Origin: Leifsonia shinshuensis
Lineage (GTDB): Bacteria > Actinomycetota > Actinomycetes > Actinomycetales > Microbacteriaceae
Assembly: GCF_031456835.1 (NCBI RefSeq)
Contig: NZ_JAVDVK010000001.1
Span: 2,356,001 to 2,420,000, forward strand
Length of the DNA: 64,000 nucleotides
Direction: 5' to 3'
Shown piece by piece: positions 8,742-17,116 of this stretch. Under the pieces are notes generated by a model, which did no database searches, was not told where the DNA came from, and saw nothing but the letters and a program-made list of their open reading frames with translations. Numbering within the stretch: position 1 is the stretch's first letter; each line of letters starts with the position of its first letter. The translations under genes and the position numbers were made by a program.

Positions 8742-10940
8742 TCACTCCCGGACCAGGTCGAACAGCATCCCCTGCTGCGGATTGAGGGTGGGCATCGGAA
8801 CACCGGCCGTCGCGAGCACGGAGCCGGGCAGTGCGATGCCCTCGGGGTTCAGGGCGGCGGTGATCCAGGAGGGGTCTGCGCTCTGGTGCCGGCTGGCGAC
8901 GCCGAACTCGTCCCGGATGCGGACGGTGTAGCGCGCTCCCGCGTCGAGGCCGGGGAACCGGACCCGGCCGGACTGGCCCGGCGCCGACGTCGCGAGACGC
9001 GCCCAGGTGTAGACCGCGCGGCCGCCGTCCTGGGCGATGATGCCGGTCAGCGCGGCGGCGTCGTCGGCGAGGTCGGCGTTGACCACCCGCCCGCTGTGGA
9101 TGAGCTCGCGCAGTTCGCGGTAGACCGCACCCCAGCGGGCGATCGCCTCGAGCTCGTCGTCGTCCGCCTCCTGCAGGTCCCACTCGATGCCCGCGTGCGC
9201 GGTGAGCGCGACGACCAGCCGGAAGGAGAGGTCGGTGCGCCGCGAGGTGGTATGCGACCTGGCGGCGCCGAGGTGCGAGCCGATGAGCTCCGGCGGCACG
9301 AGCATCCGGGTCCAGCGCTCGATCTGCAGGCGCTCGACCGGGTCGTTGCAGTCCGAGGCCCAGACCCGGTCCGTCCGCTGCAGGATGCCGAGGTCGACAC
9401 GTCCACCGCCGCCGGAGCAGGTCTCGATCTCGAGGTGCGGGTGCCGCTCGCGGAGCGTGTCCAGCATCCGGTAGAGAGCCAGGGTCTGCTCGTGGACGGC
9501 GGGGCGGTCGATGCCCGCGTACCCGCTGACCGCCTCCGACAGGTCCCGGTTGTGGTCCCACTTGATGTAATCGACCGCGTACTCGTCGACGATCGCGCTG
9601 ATCTGCCCGAGCACGTGCTCGTAGGCCTCCGGCCGGGTCAGGTCGAGCACGTACTGGTCGCGCGCTGCGGCCCCGAGCTCTCGCGGGCCGAGCACCCATT
9701 CCGGATGCGCGCGCGCCAGGTCGGAGTCGAGGTTGACCATCTCGGGCTCCACCCAGATGCCGAACTGCATCCCGTGCGCCCGCACCTCCTGGACCAGCGG
9801 GGTGAGCCCGTCCGGCCACACCGTGCGGTCGACCACCCAGTCGCCGAGGCCGGCGTTGGCGTCGCGACGGTCGTGGAACCAGCCGTCGTCGAGCACGAAG
9901 CGCTCCACACCGACCCGCGCGGCGCGCCCGACCAGCGCCGTCAGCCGGTCGAGGTCGTGGTCGAAGTAGACCGCCTCCCAGGAGTTCAGGGTGAGGGGAC
10001 GCGGTGTGCGGGGATGCGACGGCCGGGCACGCAGGCGGCGGTGCAGCCGGTCGGCGATCCCGTCGAGGCCCTCGCCGGACCAGACGAACAGGGCGGTGGG
10101 CGCCACGTAGCGGTCGCCCGCCTCGAGTGCGATCTCACCCGGCCCCAGGCCTTCGCCCGCTCCGAGCACCGCCGAGAAGGCGCCGGCGCCCTCGGTCAGC
10201 CGCTCGACGACGTACTCGGCGTCGCCGCTCCAGGCCAGGTGCGTCGCCCACGCCTCGCCGCGGCTGAAACCGAGGTCCTCGGTGGCCGCGACGACGAGGA
10301 ACGGTGCGTCGTGCCCGGGCTTGCCGCGGTGCGCGCGGCGCACGTGGCTGCCGAAGAACAGCGGCCCGCGCTGCGGCGCCCGCTCCCGGCACCACTTGCC
10401 GGTGAAGTCGAGCACGTCGACGGCGCGCTCCGGCACCGGGAGGAGCACGCGCAGGGCGTCGAGCGTGTACGGGAGCGCTGCGCCGTCGCGGGCGAGGGAC
10501 GCGTCCCGCACCAGGGCGATGTCGACCGACAGCACACCGTATGCGTCCAGGACGATGGTCATGGTCGAGCGGAGGCCGGTGATCTCGTCGGCGAGGTCGA
10601 TCTCGATCCGGCCGCCGTGCTCGCCGCCGTCGTCGTAGCGGACCGCCTCGGTGCGAGGGCGCGGCGTCGTCGCGGTCCCGGCGGCGTGGCCCTCCTGCGC
10701 GGGTGTGCCCGCCCAGCCCTCGTACTCCGTCGGCCACAGGCTGAACGTTCGCGGGATGTCGGGCGAGTTGTTGAGGAGCGCGGGCCCGGCCGTCTCGCGC
10801 AGGGCTTCCGCGGCGGCGTCGTCGAGGGGTCCGGGATCGGCTCCCCAGTGCAGGACGCGCGGCACGCGTCCCGCCGTGTCGATCACGAGGGATGTGCCTG
10901 CTGCGCGCAGGGCCAGAACGGCGCCATAGCCGTCGAGCAT
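8742..10940 (-). CDS. GH36 alpha-galactosidase (cytoplasmic)
   Basis: 732 residues with the usual GH36 length and order: N-terminal beta-supersandwich, catalytic barrel (about 320-640) and C-terminal sheet. Nucleophile D462 lies in YIKWDHNRD and acid/base D530 in WASDCNDPVERLQ; GFSRGEAW and ETCSGGGGRVDLG are family motifs. There is no signal peptide, so it hydrolyses imported alpha-galactosides. AGGAG lies 7 bases before the ATG. It is the first gene of the leftward operon, its promoter facing the second fucosidase gene across an 87-base region with a palindrome. Confidence 0.93.
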   Translation of the reverse strand: MLDGYGAVLALRAAGTSLVIDTAGRVPRVLHWGADPGPLDDAAAEALRETAGPALLNNSPDIPRTFSLWPTEYEGWAGTPAQEGHAAGTATTPRPRTEAVRYDDGGEHGGRIEIDLADEITGLRSTMTIVLDAYGVLSVDIALVRDASLARDGAALPYTLDALRVLLPVPERAVDVLDFTGKWCRERAPQRGPLFFGSHVRRAHRGKPGHDAPFLVVAATEDLGFSRGEAWATHLAWSGDAEYVVERLTEGAGAFSAVLGAGEGLGPGEIALEAGDRYVAPTALFVWSGEGLDGIADRLHRRLRARPSHPRTPRPLTLNSWEAVYFDHDLDRLTALVGRAARVGVERFVLDDGWFHDRRDANAGLGDWVVDRTVWPDGLTPLVQEVRAHGMQFGIWVEPEMVNLDSDLARAHPEWVLGPRELGAAARDQYVLDLTRPEAYEHVLGQISAIVDEYAVDYIKWDHNRDLSEAVSGYAGIDRPAVHEQTLALYRMLDTLRERHPHLEIETCSGGGGRVDLGILQRTDRVWASDCNDPVERLQIERWTRMLVPPELIGSHLGAARSHTTSRRTDLSFRLVVALTAHAGIEWDLQEADDDELEAIARWGAVYRELRELIHSGRVVNADLADDAAALTGIIAQDGGRAVYTWARLATSAPGQSGRVRFPGLDAGARYTVRIRDEFGVASRHQSADPSWITAALNPEGIALPGSVLATAGVPMPTLNPQQGMLFDLVRE

Positions 10941-10964
10941 GAAGGAGCTCCTAGCGGATGTCGG

Positions 10965-10985
10965 TTATTTGACAGTGTCAATTAA
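10965..10985. promoter_or_regulatory. Candidate ROK-repressor operator overlapping divergent promoters
   Basis: A 21-base near-perfect palindrome with arms TTGACA and TGTCAA around one central G, plus TTA/TAA at the outer ends. TTGACA also serves as a consensus -35 on the plus strand, with TAAGGT 18 bases downstream, and reads the same on the minus strand. The site lies between the GH36 and GH95 genes, and a ROK repressor gene is the second gene of the rightward operon, so autoregulation is likely. Binding is inferred. Confidence 0.65.
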
Positions 10986-11027
10986 CCATGCCTAAGGTGT
11001 CGACTGCAACCTCGAGAAGGAAGACCA

Positions 11028-13433
11028 ATGACGATCTCCGGCGATCGAACCCTCCAGCTCGCGTGGCGTGAGCCCGCGGCGCACTGGGAGGAGGCCATCC
11101 CCCTCGGGGACGGCCGTCTCGGCGCGATGGTGTTCGGCGGCGAGACCGGTCGCTACCAGGTGAACGACGCCACGGTGTGGTCCGGGACGCCCGGCATCCC
11201 GGCCGAGGAACTGCGTCGCGTGCTCGCCGGCGGCGCCGGGCCGGAGCGCCTCGGCGAGGTCCGCGCAGCGCTCGCGGACGGCGACCTCGCGCGCGCCGAA
11301 GCCCTGCTGATGACCTTCGAGGGACGCTACAGCCAGGAGTTCCTGCCGTTCGTCGACCTCCGGGTGGAGATCCCCGGGGCCGCGCCTCGGGACGGCTCGC
11401 CCGCGCGCGTGCTGGACCTCGACCGCTCCCTTGTGGAGGAGTCGCTGGTCGCCGACGGCATCCGGATCGATCGCGTCTCCCGCGTCCACGACGGCGTGCT
11501 GCTGGTCGAGCTGGTCGCGGACGCGCCCCTCCCCCAGATCCGGCTCGCGCTGAGCACACCGCTCCGCGAGCACGCGCGCACCGCGACGGACGGGATGCTG
11601 ACGCTCGACATCGCCGTCCCGATCGACGGCGCCCCCCTTCATGAGCAGTCCGTGGTCCCGCCGCTCCGCTATGCGGAGCCGGGCGACGGCACCTACGACG
11701 GCTTCGCCGCCGCGGCCCTGGCGGTGCGGAGCGACGGCACGACGGATGCCGGGGACCCCGGTCTCACCATCCGCGGCGCCCGTCGGGTGCTCATCTCCCT
11801 CTCGTCGTCGACCCGCGCTGAGTCGTGGTGGGCCGGCGTGGACGACGAGTGGCGGACCGTCTCCACGGAGACGATCCGGAACCGCGCCCGGGACCGTGCG
11901 CGCGGCGCCATCGCCGCGAACACGGTCCCGGGCCGGGACGACGTCTCGCCCGCTGCCGACCCCGCGCGGTTCGCGATCGGCGGCCGCCGCGAGGGGCGCT
12001 GGGATGTGGAGTCCGACATCCTCCGTGGAGACGACGACGCCCTCCGTGCCACCGTCGCCGCCGAGTACGGCCGGTACCTTCTGACGTCGTCGTCGCGCGC
12101 CGGTGGCCCGGCGGCGAACCTGCAGGGCATCTGGAACGGCGAACTGCGCCCGGCCTGGTCCTCGAACTACACGATCAACATCAACACGCAGATGAACTAC
12201 TGGGCGGCCGGGCCGCTCGGCGTGACCCGGCACGCGGAGCCGCTGATCTCGCTCGTCGAACGCCTCGCAGCGAATGGGCGGGATGTCGCCCGCGACCTCT
12301 ACGGCTGCCGCGGCTGGGTCGCGCACCACAACACCGACCTCTGGGGCTGGAGCCTCCCCGTCGGCATGGGACACGGCGCGCCCAGCTGGGCGATCTGGAT
12401 GATGGGCGGCGTCTGGCTCACCCACTCCCTCTGGGACCACTCGGAGTTCTCCGACGACCGTCGCACGCTGCGCGAACGGATCTGGCCGCTGCTGCGCGGC
12501 GCGAGCGAGTTCTGCCTCGACTGGCTGCAGGTCGACGCCGACGGCCGTGTCTTCCTCGCGCCGTCCACCTCCCCCGAGAACGCCTACCTCGACGCCGACG
12601 GGGTCCCCCGGGCACTCGGGCTCACGGCGACGATGGACCTCGAGCTGATCCGTTCCCTGTTCCAGCGCGCGCTCCACGCGATCGAGCTGCTGGAGCTCGC
12701 CGATCCGCTCCGCGACGAGCTGGAGGCGGCGCTCGCACTCCTCCCGGAGCTCGGCATCGGCAGCGACGGGCGTCTGCTGGAGTGGTCGGAGGAGGTGCCG
12801 GAGCACGAGCCGGCGCACCGCCACCTCTCCGCGCTGGTCGGCCTGTACCCGCTCGACCTGATCACCCCGGAGGGCACGCCGCAGACAGCCGACGCCGCCC
12901 GTCGCTTCCTCGATGCGCGCGGACCCGGCGCGATGGGTTGGTCGTGGGCGTGGAAGATCGCCCTCCGCGCCCGCCTCGGCGACGGCGAGGCCGCGCACGA
13001 CCTGCTCACCCAGGCGCTCACCCCCTACGACGGGGATGCGCGGCGCCACGGACCGGTCGACGGCTCGGAATGGGGCGGCCTCCTGCCGAACCTGTTCAGC
13101 ACGCATCCGCCGTTCCAGATCGACGGCAACCTGGGCTTCCCCGCCGCGATCGCCGAACTGCTCCTGCAGAGCCACGCGGGAGCCGTCCATCTGCTGCCCG
13201 CGCTGCCCGAGGCCTGGCCCGAGGGCCGCGTGACCGGGCTCGGCGCGCGCGGCGGACTCCGGGTGGATCTGGCGTGGTCGGGCGGACGCCTCGAGTCCGC
13301 GGTCGTGCACAATCCGGGGACCGAGCCGCGGGCGATCCGCGTCCGCTACGGGAGCGCCGAGGCGGAGGTGCTCCTGTCCGCCGGGGGTGAGCACGCCATC
13401 CAGCTCGCGCCCGACACGGCCGGCACCGCATGA
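11028..13433 (+). CDS. GH95 alpha-L-fucosidase, second paralogue (no signal peptide)
   Basis: 801 residues, co-linear with the GH95 enzyme encoded at 1604-4018 but clearly diverged. The active-site positions are N384 and N386 (YTININTQMNYW) and E517 (APSTSPENAY); the N-terminal motif is EEAIPLGDGRLGAM. AAGGAAG precedes the ATG. Two GH95 copies in opposite operons suggest different linkage or sugar preferences (alpha-L-fucose against alpha-L-galactose, or different aglycones). Its stop overlaps the ROK gene start by 4 bases. Confidence 0.92.
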   Translation: MTISGDRTLQLAWREPAAHWEEAIPLGDGRLGAMVFGGETGRYQVNDATVWSGTPGIPAEELRRVLAGGAGPERLGEVRAALADGDLARAEALLMTFEGRYSQEFLPFVDLRVEIPGAAPRDGSPARVLDLDRSLVEESLVADGIRIDRVSRVHDGVLLVELVADAPLPQIRLALSTPLREHARTATDGMLTLDIAVPIDGAPLHEQSVVPPLRYAEPGDGTYDGFAAAALAVRSDGTTDAGDPGLTIRGARRVLISLSSSTRAESWWAGVDDEWRTVSTETIRNRARDRARGAIAANTVPGRDDVSPAADPARFAIGGRREGRWDVESDILRGDDDALRATVAAEYGRYLLTSSSRAGGPAANLQGIWNGELRPAWSSNYTININTQMNYWAAGPLGVTRHAEPLISLVERLAANGRDVARDLYGCRGWVAHHNTDLWGWSLPVGMGHGAPSWAIWMMGGVWLTHSLWDHSEFSDDRRTLRERIWPLLRGASEFCLDWLQVDADGRVFLAPSTSPENAYLDADGVPRALGLTATMDLELIRSLFQRALHAIELLELADPLRDELEAALALLPELGIGSDGRLLEWSEEVPEHEPAHRHLSALVGLYPLDLITPEGTPQTADAARRFLDARGPGAMGWSWAWKIALRARLGDGEAAHDLLTQALTPYDGDARRHGPVDGSEWGGLLPNLFSTHPPFQIDGNLGFPAAIAELLLQSHAGAVHLLPALPEAWPEGRVTGLGARGGLRVDLAWSGGRLESAVVHNPGTEPRAIRVRYGSAEAEVLLSAGGEHAIQLAPDTAGTA

Positions 13434-14596
13434 ACGACGAGACGCTGACGCGGACGACGCTGCTCGGGGCCTCCTCGGACGCGGCGACCCGCGTGTTCAC
13501 CACCATCCTCACCCGCAGCCCGATCAGCCGGACCGACGTCTCCCGATTGACCGGGCTGTCGCAGGCCGCCGTCACCAAGGCCGTGACACCTCTCGTGGCC
13601 GCCGGCCTCGTCAACGACTCCCTCGACCCGACCCCGACGGGCCTTCCCGGCCGTCCGGTCAGCCCGGTCGCCGTGGTGCCGGATGCCGTCGTGGCGCTCG
13701 GGGTCAAGGTGAACGTCGACGAACTGGTCGGTGTCGCCACCGACCTCACCACCCGGATCATCACGTCCGACCGCCTCCCGCTGCTCTCGCACGATCCGGT
13801 CGCGGTCGCCGACGCCATCGTCGCGATGTGCGACCGCCTGCAGGAGGGGCTCGGCGGCCTGGAGGCGCGGCTGGCGTGCATCGGCGTCTCCGTGTCCGGC
13901 GACGTGGACAGCGACACCGGCATGGTCCGCGACTCCGCCCTGATGGGCTGGCGCGGCGTCGACCTGGGCGCGCTCCTCCGCGAGCGGCTGGGGGTGACCA
14001 TCGTCGTGGAGAACGACGTCCGCGCCCTCACCATCGGCGAGCACTGGTTCGGGGTGGGACTCGGCACCGGCTCCTTCGCGATCGTGACGATCGGTCGCGG
14101 CATCGGCAGCGGCCTGCACCTCAACGGCGAAGTCGTCGAGGGCGCCTACGGCGTCGCGGGCGAGATCGGTCACCTGCCGCTCACCTCCCGCGACCGCCTG
14201 TGCGCGTGCGGGCGCCGCGGCTGCGTGGAGGCGGTCGCCGCGACGGACGCGATCGTGGCCGCCGTCTCCGCCGCGCACGGCCGGGCGGTCCCCATCGGCG
14301 AGGCCGTCGACCTCGCTCGCGCAGGCGACTCCGCCGCCGCGGGCGCCTTCGCCGAGGCGGGGACCGTCATCGGCGCGGCGATCGCCAGCGTGGTCAACAT
14401 GATCGGCCCCGAGCTCGTCATCATCGGCGGCGAAGGCGTCGCCAACTTCGATCTCTTCGAGGGGCCGCTCCGCCGGTCCTATGCTGAGCACGTCTTCGGC
14501 TCCGCCGACCGCTGCCGCATCGTCGTCCGCCCGCACACCTTCGAGGACTGGGCGCGGGGCGCCGCGGCCAGCGCCATCCGCTCCCTCGTCGTCTGA
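13430..14596 (+). CDS. ROK-family transcriptional repressor (fucose/galactoside locus)
   Basis: 388 residues. A winged helix-turn-helix at about 30-60 (SRTDVSRLTGLSQAAVTKAV) precedes the ROK sugar-binding domain. VENDVRAL (193-200), GEIGHLPL (244-251) and the zinc-binding CACGRRGC (258-265) are all intact. Such proteins repress sugar genes and release DNA on binding a sugar or sugar phosphate. Translational coupling to the fucosidase and the palindrome at 10965-10985 make the divergent operons its likely target. It is paralogous to the ROK protein at 25809. Confidence 0.9.
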   Translation: MNDETLTRTTLLGASSDAATRVFTTILTRSPISRTDVSRLTGLSQAAVTKAVTPLVAAGLVNDSLDPTPTGLPGRPVSPVAVVPDAVVALGVKVNVDELVGVATDLTTRIITSDRLPLLSHDPVAVADAIVAMCDRLQEGLGGLEARLACIGVSVSGDVDSDTGMVRDSALMGWRGVDLGALLRERLGVTIVVENDVRALTIGEHWFGVGLGTGSFAIVTIGRGIGSGLHLNGEVVEGAYGVAGEIGHLPLTSRDRLCACGRRGCVEAVAATDAIVAAVSAAHGRAVPIGEAVDLARAGDSAAAGAFAEAGTVIGAAIASVVNMIGPELVIIGGEGVANFDLFEGPLRRSYAEHVFGSADRCRIVVRPHTFEDWARGAAASAIRSLVV

Positions 14597-14606
14597 AAGG
14601 AACCCC

Positions 14607-15458
14607 ATGCGATTTCTGCGCCTCGGCGCCCCCGGTGCCGAGATCCCGGCCGTCAGCGACGGCGACGGCACCTGGGACCTCCGTCCGCTCACCGCCGACA
14701 TCGACGGCGCCTTCCTCGCGGCCGACGGGCTCGCCCGGGCGGAGGCCGCCGCGCGTGCGGGAGACCTGCCGCCGCTCGACCCGTCCGGGCTCCGTGTCGG
14801 CGCACCGATCGCCCGCCCACAGGCTGTGGTCTGCATCGGGATGAACTACGCGGCGCACGCGCGCGAGTCCGGCTCCGAGCCGCCGGGAGACATCGTGGTG
14901 TTCTACAAGCACCCGAACACCGTCGTCGGCCCGTATGACGACATCCTGCTGCCGCCCGGCTCGACGACCACCGACTGGGAGGTGGAGCTGGCCGTCGTGA
15001 TCGGGCGCCGTGCCCGCTACCTGGACTCGCCCGAGGAGGCGCTGGCGCACGTCGCCGGCTTCGCCGTCGCCAACGACGTCTCGGAGCGCGAGTACCAGCT
15101 GCAGCGCTCCCTCGGCCAGTGGAGCAAGGGCAAGAGCTTCGAGACCTTCAACCCGCTGGGGCCGTGGCTCGTCCCGGCCGCCGAGGTCGGCGACGGCTCC
15201 GGCCTGGGCATCCGTTCGTGGGTGAACGGCGAGCCCCGGCAGGACTCGTCCACCAGCGACCTCGTCTTCGGCATCGCGGACATCATTTACCGGCTCAGTC
15301 GCTTCATGGTGCTGGAGCCGGGTGACCTCATCAACACCGGGACCCCGGAGGGCGTCGGTCTCTCCGGCCGTTTCCCCTACCTCGGCGCCGGCGACGTCGT
15401 CGAGGTGACCATCGACGGGCTGGGCGAACAGCGCTCGGTCGTCCGCCCCGCGCCCTGA
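14607..15458 (+). CDS. Fumarylacetoacetate-hydrolase-fold enzyme, probable 2,4-diketo-3-deoxy-L-fuconate hydrolase
   Basis: 283 residues from the ATG at 14607 (AAAGGA upstream); the frame is open further upstream but only as antisense-like sequence within the ROK gene. FAH motifs are present: VCIGMNYAAHARESG, metal ligands E125 and E127 (WEVELAVVIG) and D157 (NDVSERE), KGKSFETFNPLGPWLV and LINTGTPEGVG. In the non-phosphorylative fucose pathway such an enzyme splits 2,4-diketo-3-deoxy-L-fuconate into pyruvate and L-lactate. Placement beside the SDR and fuconate dehydratase supports that; the family alone does not fix the substrate. Confidence 0.85.
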   Translation: MRFLRLGAPGAEIPAVSDGDGTWDLRPLTADIDGAFLAADGLARAEAAARAGDLPPLDPSGLRVGAPIARPQAVVCIGMNYAAHARESGSEPPGDIVVFYKHPNTVVGPYDDILLPPGSTTTDWEVELAVVIGRRARYLDSPEEALAHVAGFAVANDVSEREYQLQRSLGQWSKGKSFETFNPLGPWLVPAAEVGDGSGLGIRSWVNGEPRQDSSTSDLVFGIADIIYRLSRFMVLEPGDLINTGTPEGVGLSGRFPYLGAGDVVEVTIDGLGEQRSVVRPAP

Positions 15459-15475
15459 CCTGTAAGGAGACCCCC

Positions 15476-16222
15476 ATGTCCCACTTCGACGGACTCGTCG
15501 CCGCTGTCACCGGCGGCGCCTCCGGTCTCGGCCGCGCCATCGCCGACGAGCTCGCCGCGCACGGCGCCCGCGTCTTCGCGCTCGACCTCGACCCCGATGC
15601 GGTGGCGGCGCCGCACACCGGCATCCGCTGCGACATCGGCGACGACGTCAGCGTCCGCGACGCGATCGCCGAGGTCGTCGCGCAGTCCGGACGTCTCGAC
15701 ATCGTCATCGCGAACGCCGGGATCGGCGCGCAAGGCGACGTCGAGGCGAACGACGACGCCGAGTGGATGCGCGTGCTCAACGTCAACGTGATCGGCTCGG
15801 CCCGTACCGTCCGGCACGCCATGCCGCACCTGCGGCTGTCGCCGTCCCCCGCCGTGGTGCTGACCAGCTCCATCGCCGCGTGGGCCGGGCTGCCGCAGCG
15901 CGTGCTGTACTCGGCTTCGAAGGGCGCGATCTCGGCGATGACACTCGCGATCGCCGCCGACTGCCTGCCGCTCGGCATCCGCGTCAACGCCGTCGCCCCC
16001 GGCACCGCCGACACTCCCTGGGTGAGCCGGCTGCTGGACTCCGCCGCCGACCCCCAGGCGGAGCGTGCGGCGCTGGAGGCCCGGCAGCCCAGCGGTCGCC
16101 TGGTGCGTCCGCAGGAGGTCGCGGAGGCGGTCGCCTACCTGGCGTCGCCGAGCTCCGGGTCGAGCACCGGCGTCATCCTGCCGGTCGACGGCGGGATGTT
16201 CTCGCTGCGTCCGCGGCGCTGA
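15476..16222 (+). CDS. SDR-family dehydrogenase, probable 2-keto-3-deoxy-L-fuconate dehydrogenase
   Basis: 248 residues, classical short-chain dehydrogenase: TGGASGLG (12-19), NAG (80-82), catalytic S131/S132, Y145 and K149 (YSASK). D37 at the end of beta-2 (FALDLD) predicts NAD preference. AAGGAG precedes the ATG. Seventeen bases separate it from the FAH-type gene. In this context it would oxidise C4 of 2-keto-3-deoxy-L-fuconate to give the substrate of that hydrolase; inferred from synteny with the Xanthomonas-type pathway. Confidence 0.85.
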   Translation: MSHFDGLVAAVTGGASGLGRAIADELAAHGARVFALDLDPDAVAAPHTGIRCDIGDDVSVRDAIAEVVAQSGRLDIVIANAGIGAQGDVEANDDAEWMRVLNVNVIGSARTVRHAMPHLRLSPSPAVVLTSSIAAWAGLPQRVLYSASKGAISAMTLAIAADCLPLGIRVNAVAPGTADTPWVSRLLDSAADPQAERAALEARQPSGRLVRPQEVAEAVAYLASPSSGSSTGVILPVDGGMFSLRPRR

Positions 16223-16224
16223 GG

Positions 16225-17067
16225 TCAGGGCAGGCGGTACACGCGCCGCGCGGTGCCGCCGAGCACCTCGCGCGTCCCGTCCGCATCCACTCCGGACAGC
16301 AGCGCGAGGGTGAACCCCATCGTCTCCGCGTAGGTCGTCGCCAGCGTCGACACGGGCCAGTCGCCGCCGAACAGCACCCGGCCCGGCCCGAACGCCCCGA
16401 GCACGGTGTCGCTGAACGGACGCAGGTCATCCGCGGACGCCCGCCCGGAGGGGCCGAGCGTGGTGAGGCCGGAGAGCTTGACGGCGACGTTCGGCCGCTC
16501 GGCCAGCTCGAGGATCAGCTCGCGCCAGATCGAGACCTCGTTCGCGCCTGCGCCGACCGGCGGCGAGCCGAGATGGTCGACCACGAGCTGCAACCCGGGA
16601 AGCTCGTCGGCGAGGACGAGCGCATGCACGAGGTGGCGCGGCAGCACGCCGATCACATCGAAGGCGAGGTCCCGAGCCGCCAGCTGCGCGAGCGACTCAT
16701 GGACCGCGCGCTGTGCCAGCCATTCCGGATCCGGTTCGTCGTGGATGAGGTGGCGCAGCCCCACGAGCGGACCCGACGCCGCGTACTCGTCCAACGTCGC
16801 GCCGAGCCCGTCGGGATTCAGCAGGTCCGCCCAGGCGACGACGCCGGCGACCCGCGGCGAACCAGCGTCGACGGCGAACATGGCTCGCGTGTCCGCCTCC
16901 GCGTCCGCCGCCTGCACGAGGATGGCCTGCTCGACGCGGGCGGCATCCAGGTGCGGCTCGGCGTCGGCGAGGCGGAACGTGCGGTTGATCGGCGCGACCG
17001 CGTCCGAGAGCCAGCCGTACACGCCGTGCTCGAGGTCCCAGAGGTGGAGGTGCGCATCGATGGTCAC
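16225..17067 (-). CDS. Amidohydrolase-family lactonase, probable L-fuconolactonase
   Basis: About 280 residues of the COG3618 amidohydrolase group. The metal site begins with HLH in DAHLHLWD (H6/H8 from the GTG start) and ends at GGDWPVS; VVDHLGSPP is also typical. The group hydrolyses sugar lactones, including L-fuconolactone to L-fuconate (step 2). I prefer GTG 17067 because AGGA lies 7 bases upstream; ATG 17073 is 6 bases longer but has no proper spacing. It converges on the SDR gene with a 2-base gap. A CCTATAGG palindrome abuts its start. Confidence 0.84.
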   Translation of the reverse strand: MTIDAHLHLWDLEHGVYGWLSDAVAPINRTFRLADAEPHLDAARVEQAILVQAADAEADTRAMFAVDAGSPRVAGVVAWADLLNPDGLGATLDEYAASGPLVGLRHLIHDEPDPEWLAQRAVHESLAQLAARDLAFDVIGVLPRHLVHALVLADELPGLQLVVDHLGSPPVGAGANEVSIWRELILELAERPNVAVKLSGLTTLGPSGRASADDLRPFSDTVLGAFGPGRVLFGGDWPVSTLATTYAETMGFTLALLSGVDADGTREVLGGTARRVYRLP

Positions 17068-17073
17068 TGCCAT

Positions 17074-17085
17074 ATCCTATAGGCA
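17074..17085. promoter_or_regulatory. Candidate GntR operator (ATCCTATAGG, 10 of 12 matches)
   Basis: ATCCTATAGG lies between the divergent lactonase (16225-17067) and enolase-superfamily (17117-18235) genes. The perfect 12-base version is found at 19010-19021 before the fuconate dehydratase gene. A-T-rich CTATAG words are rare in this GC-rich sequence, and a GntR gene lies between the two sites. Confidence 0.6.
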
Positions 17086-17116
17086 ATAGCATTCCGCCCG
17101 GCTGATCGGAGAACCG

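Noticed and set aside
10992..13394. 800-codon open frame opposite the second GH95 gene
   Set aside because: Its translation has no recognisable motif and it mirrors the third-position pattern of the sense gene; a shadow frame.
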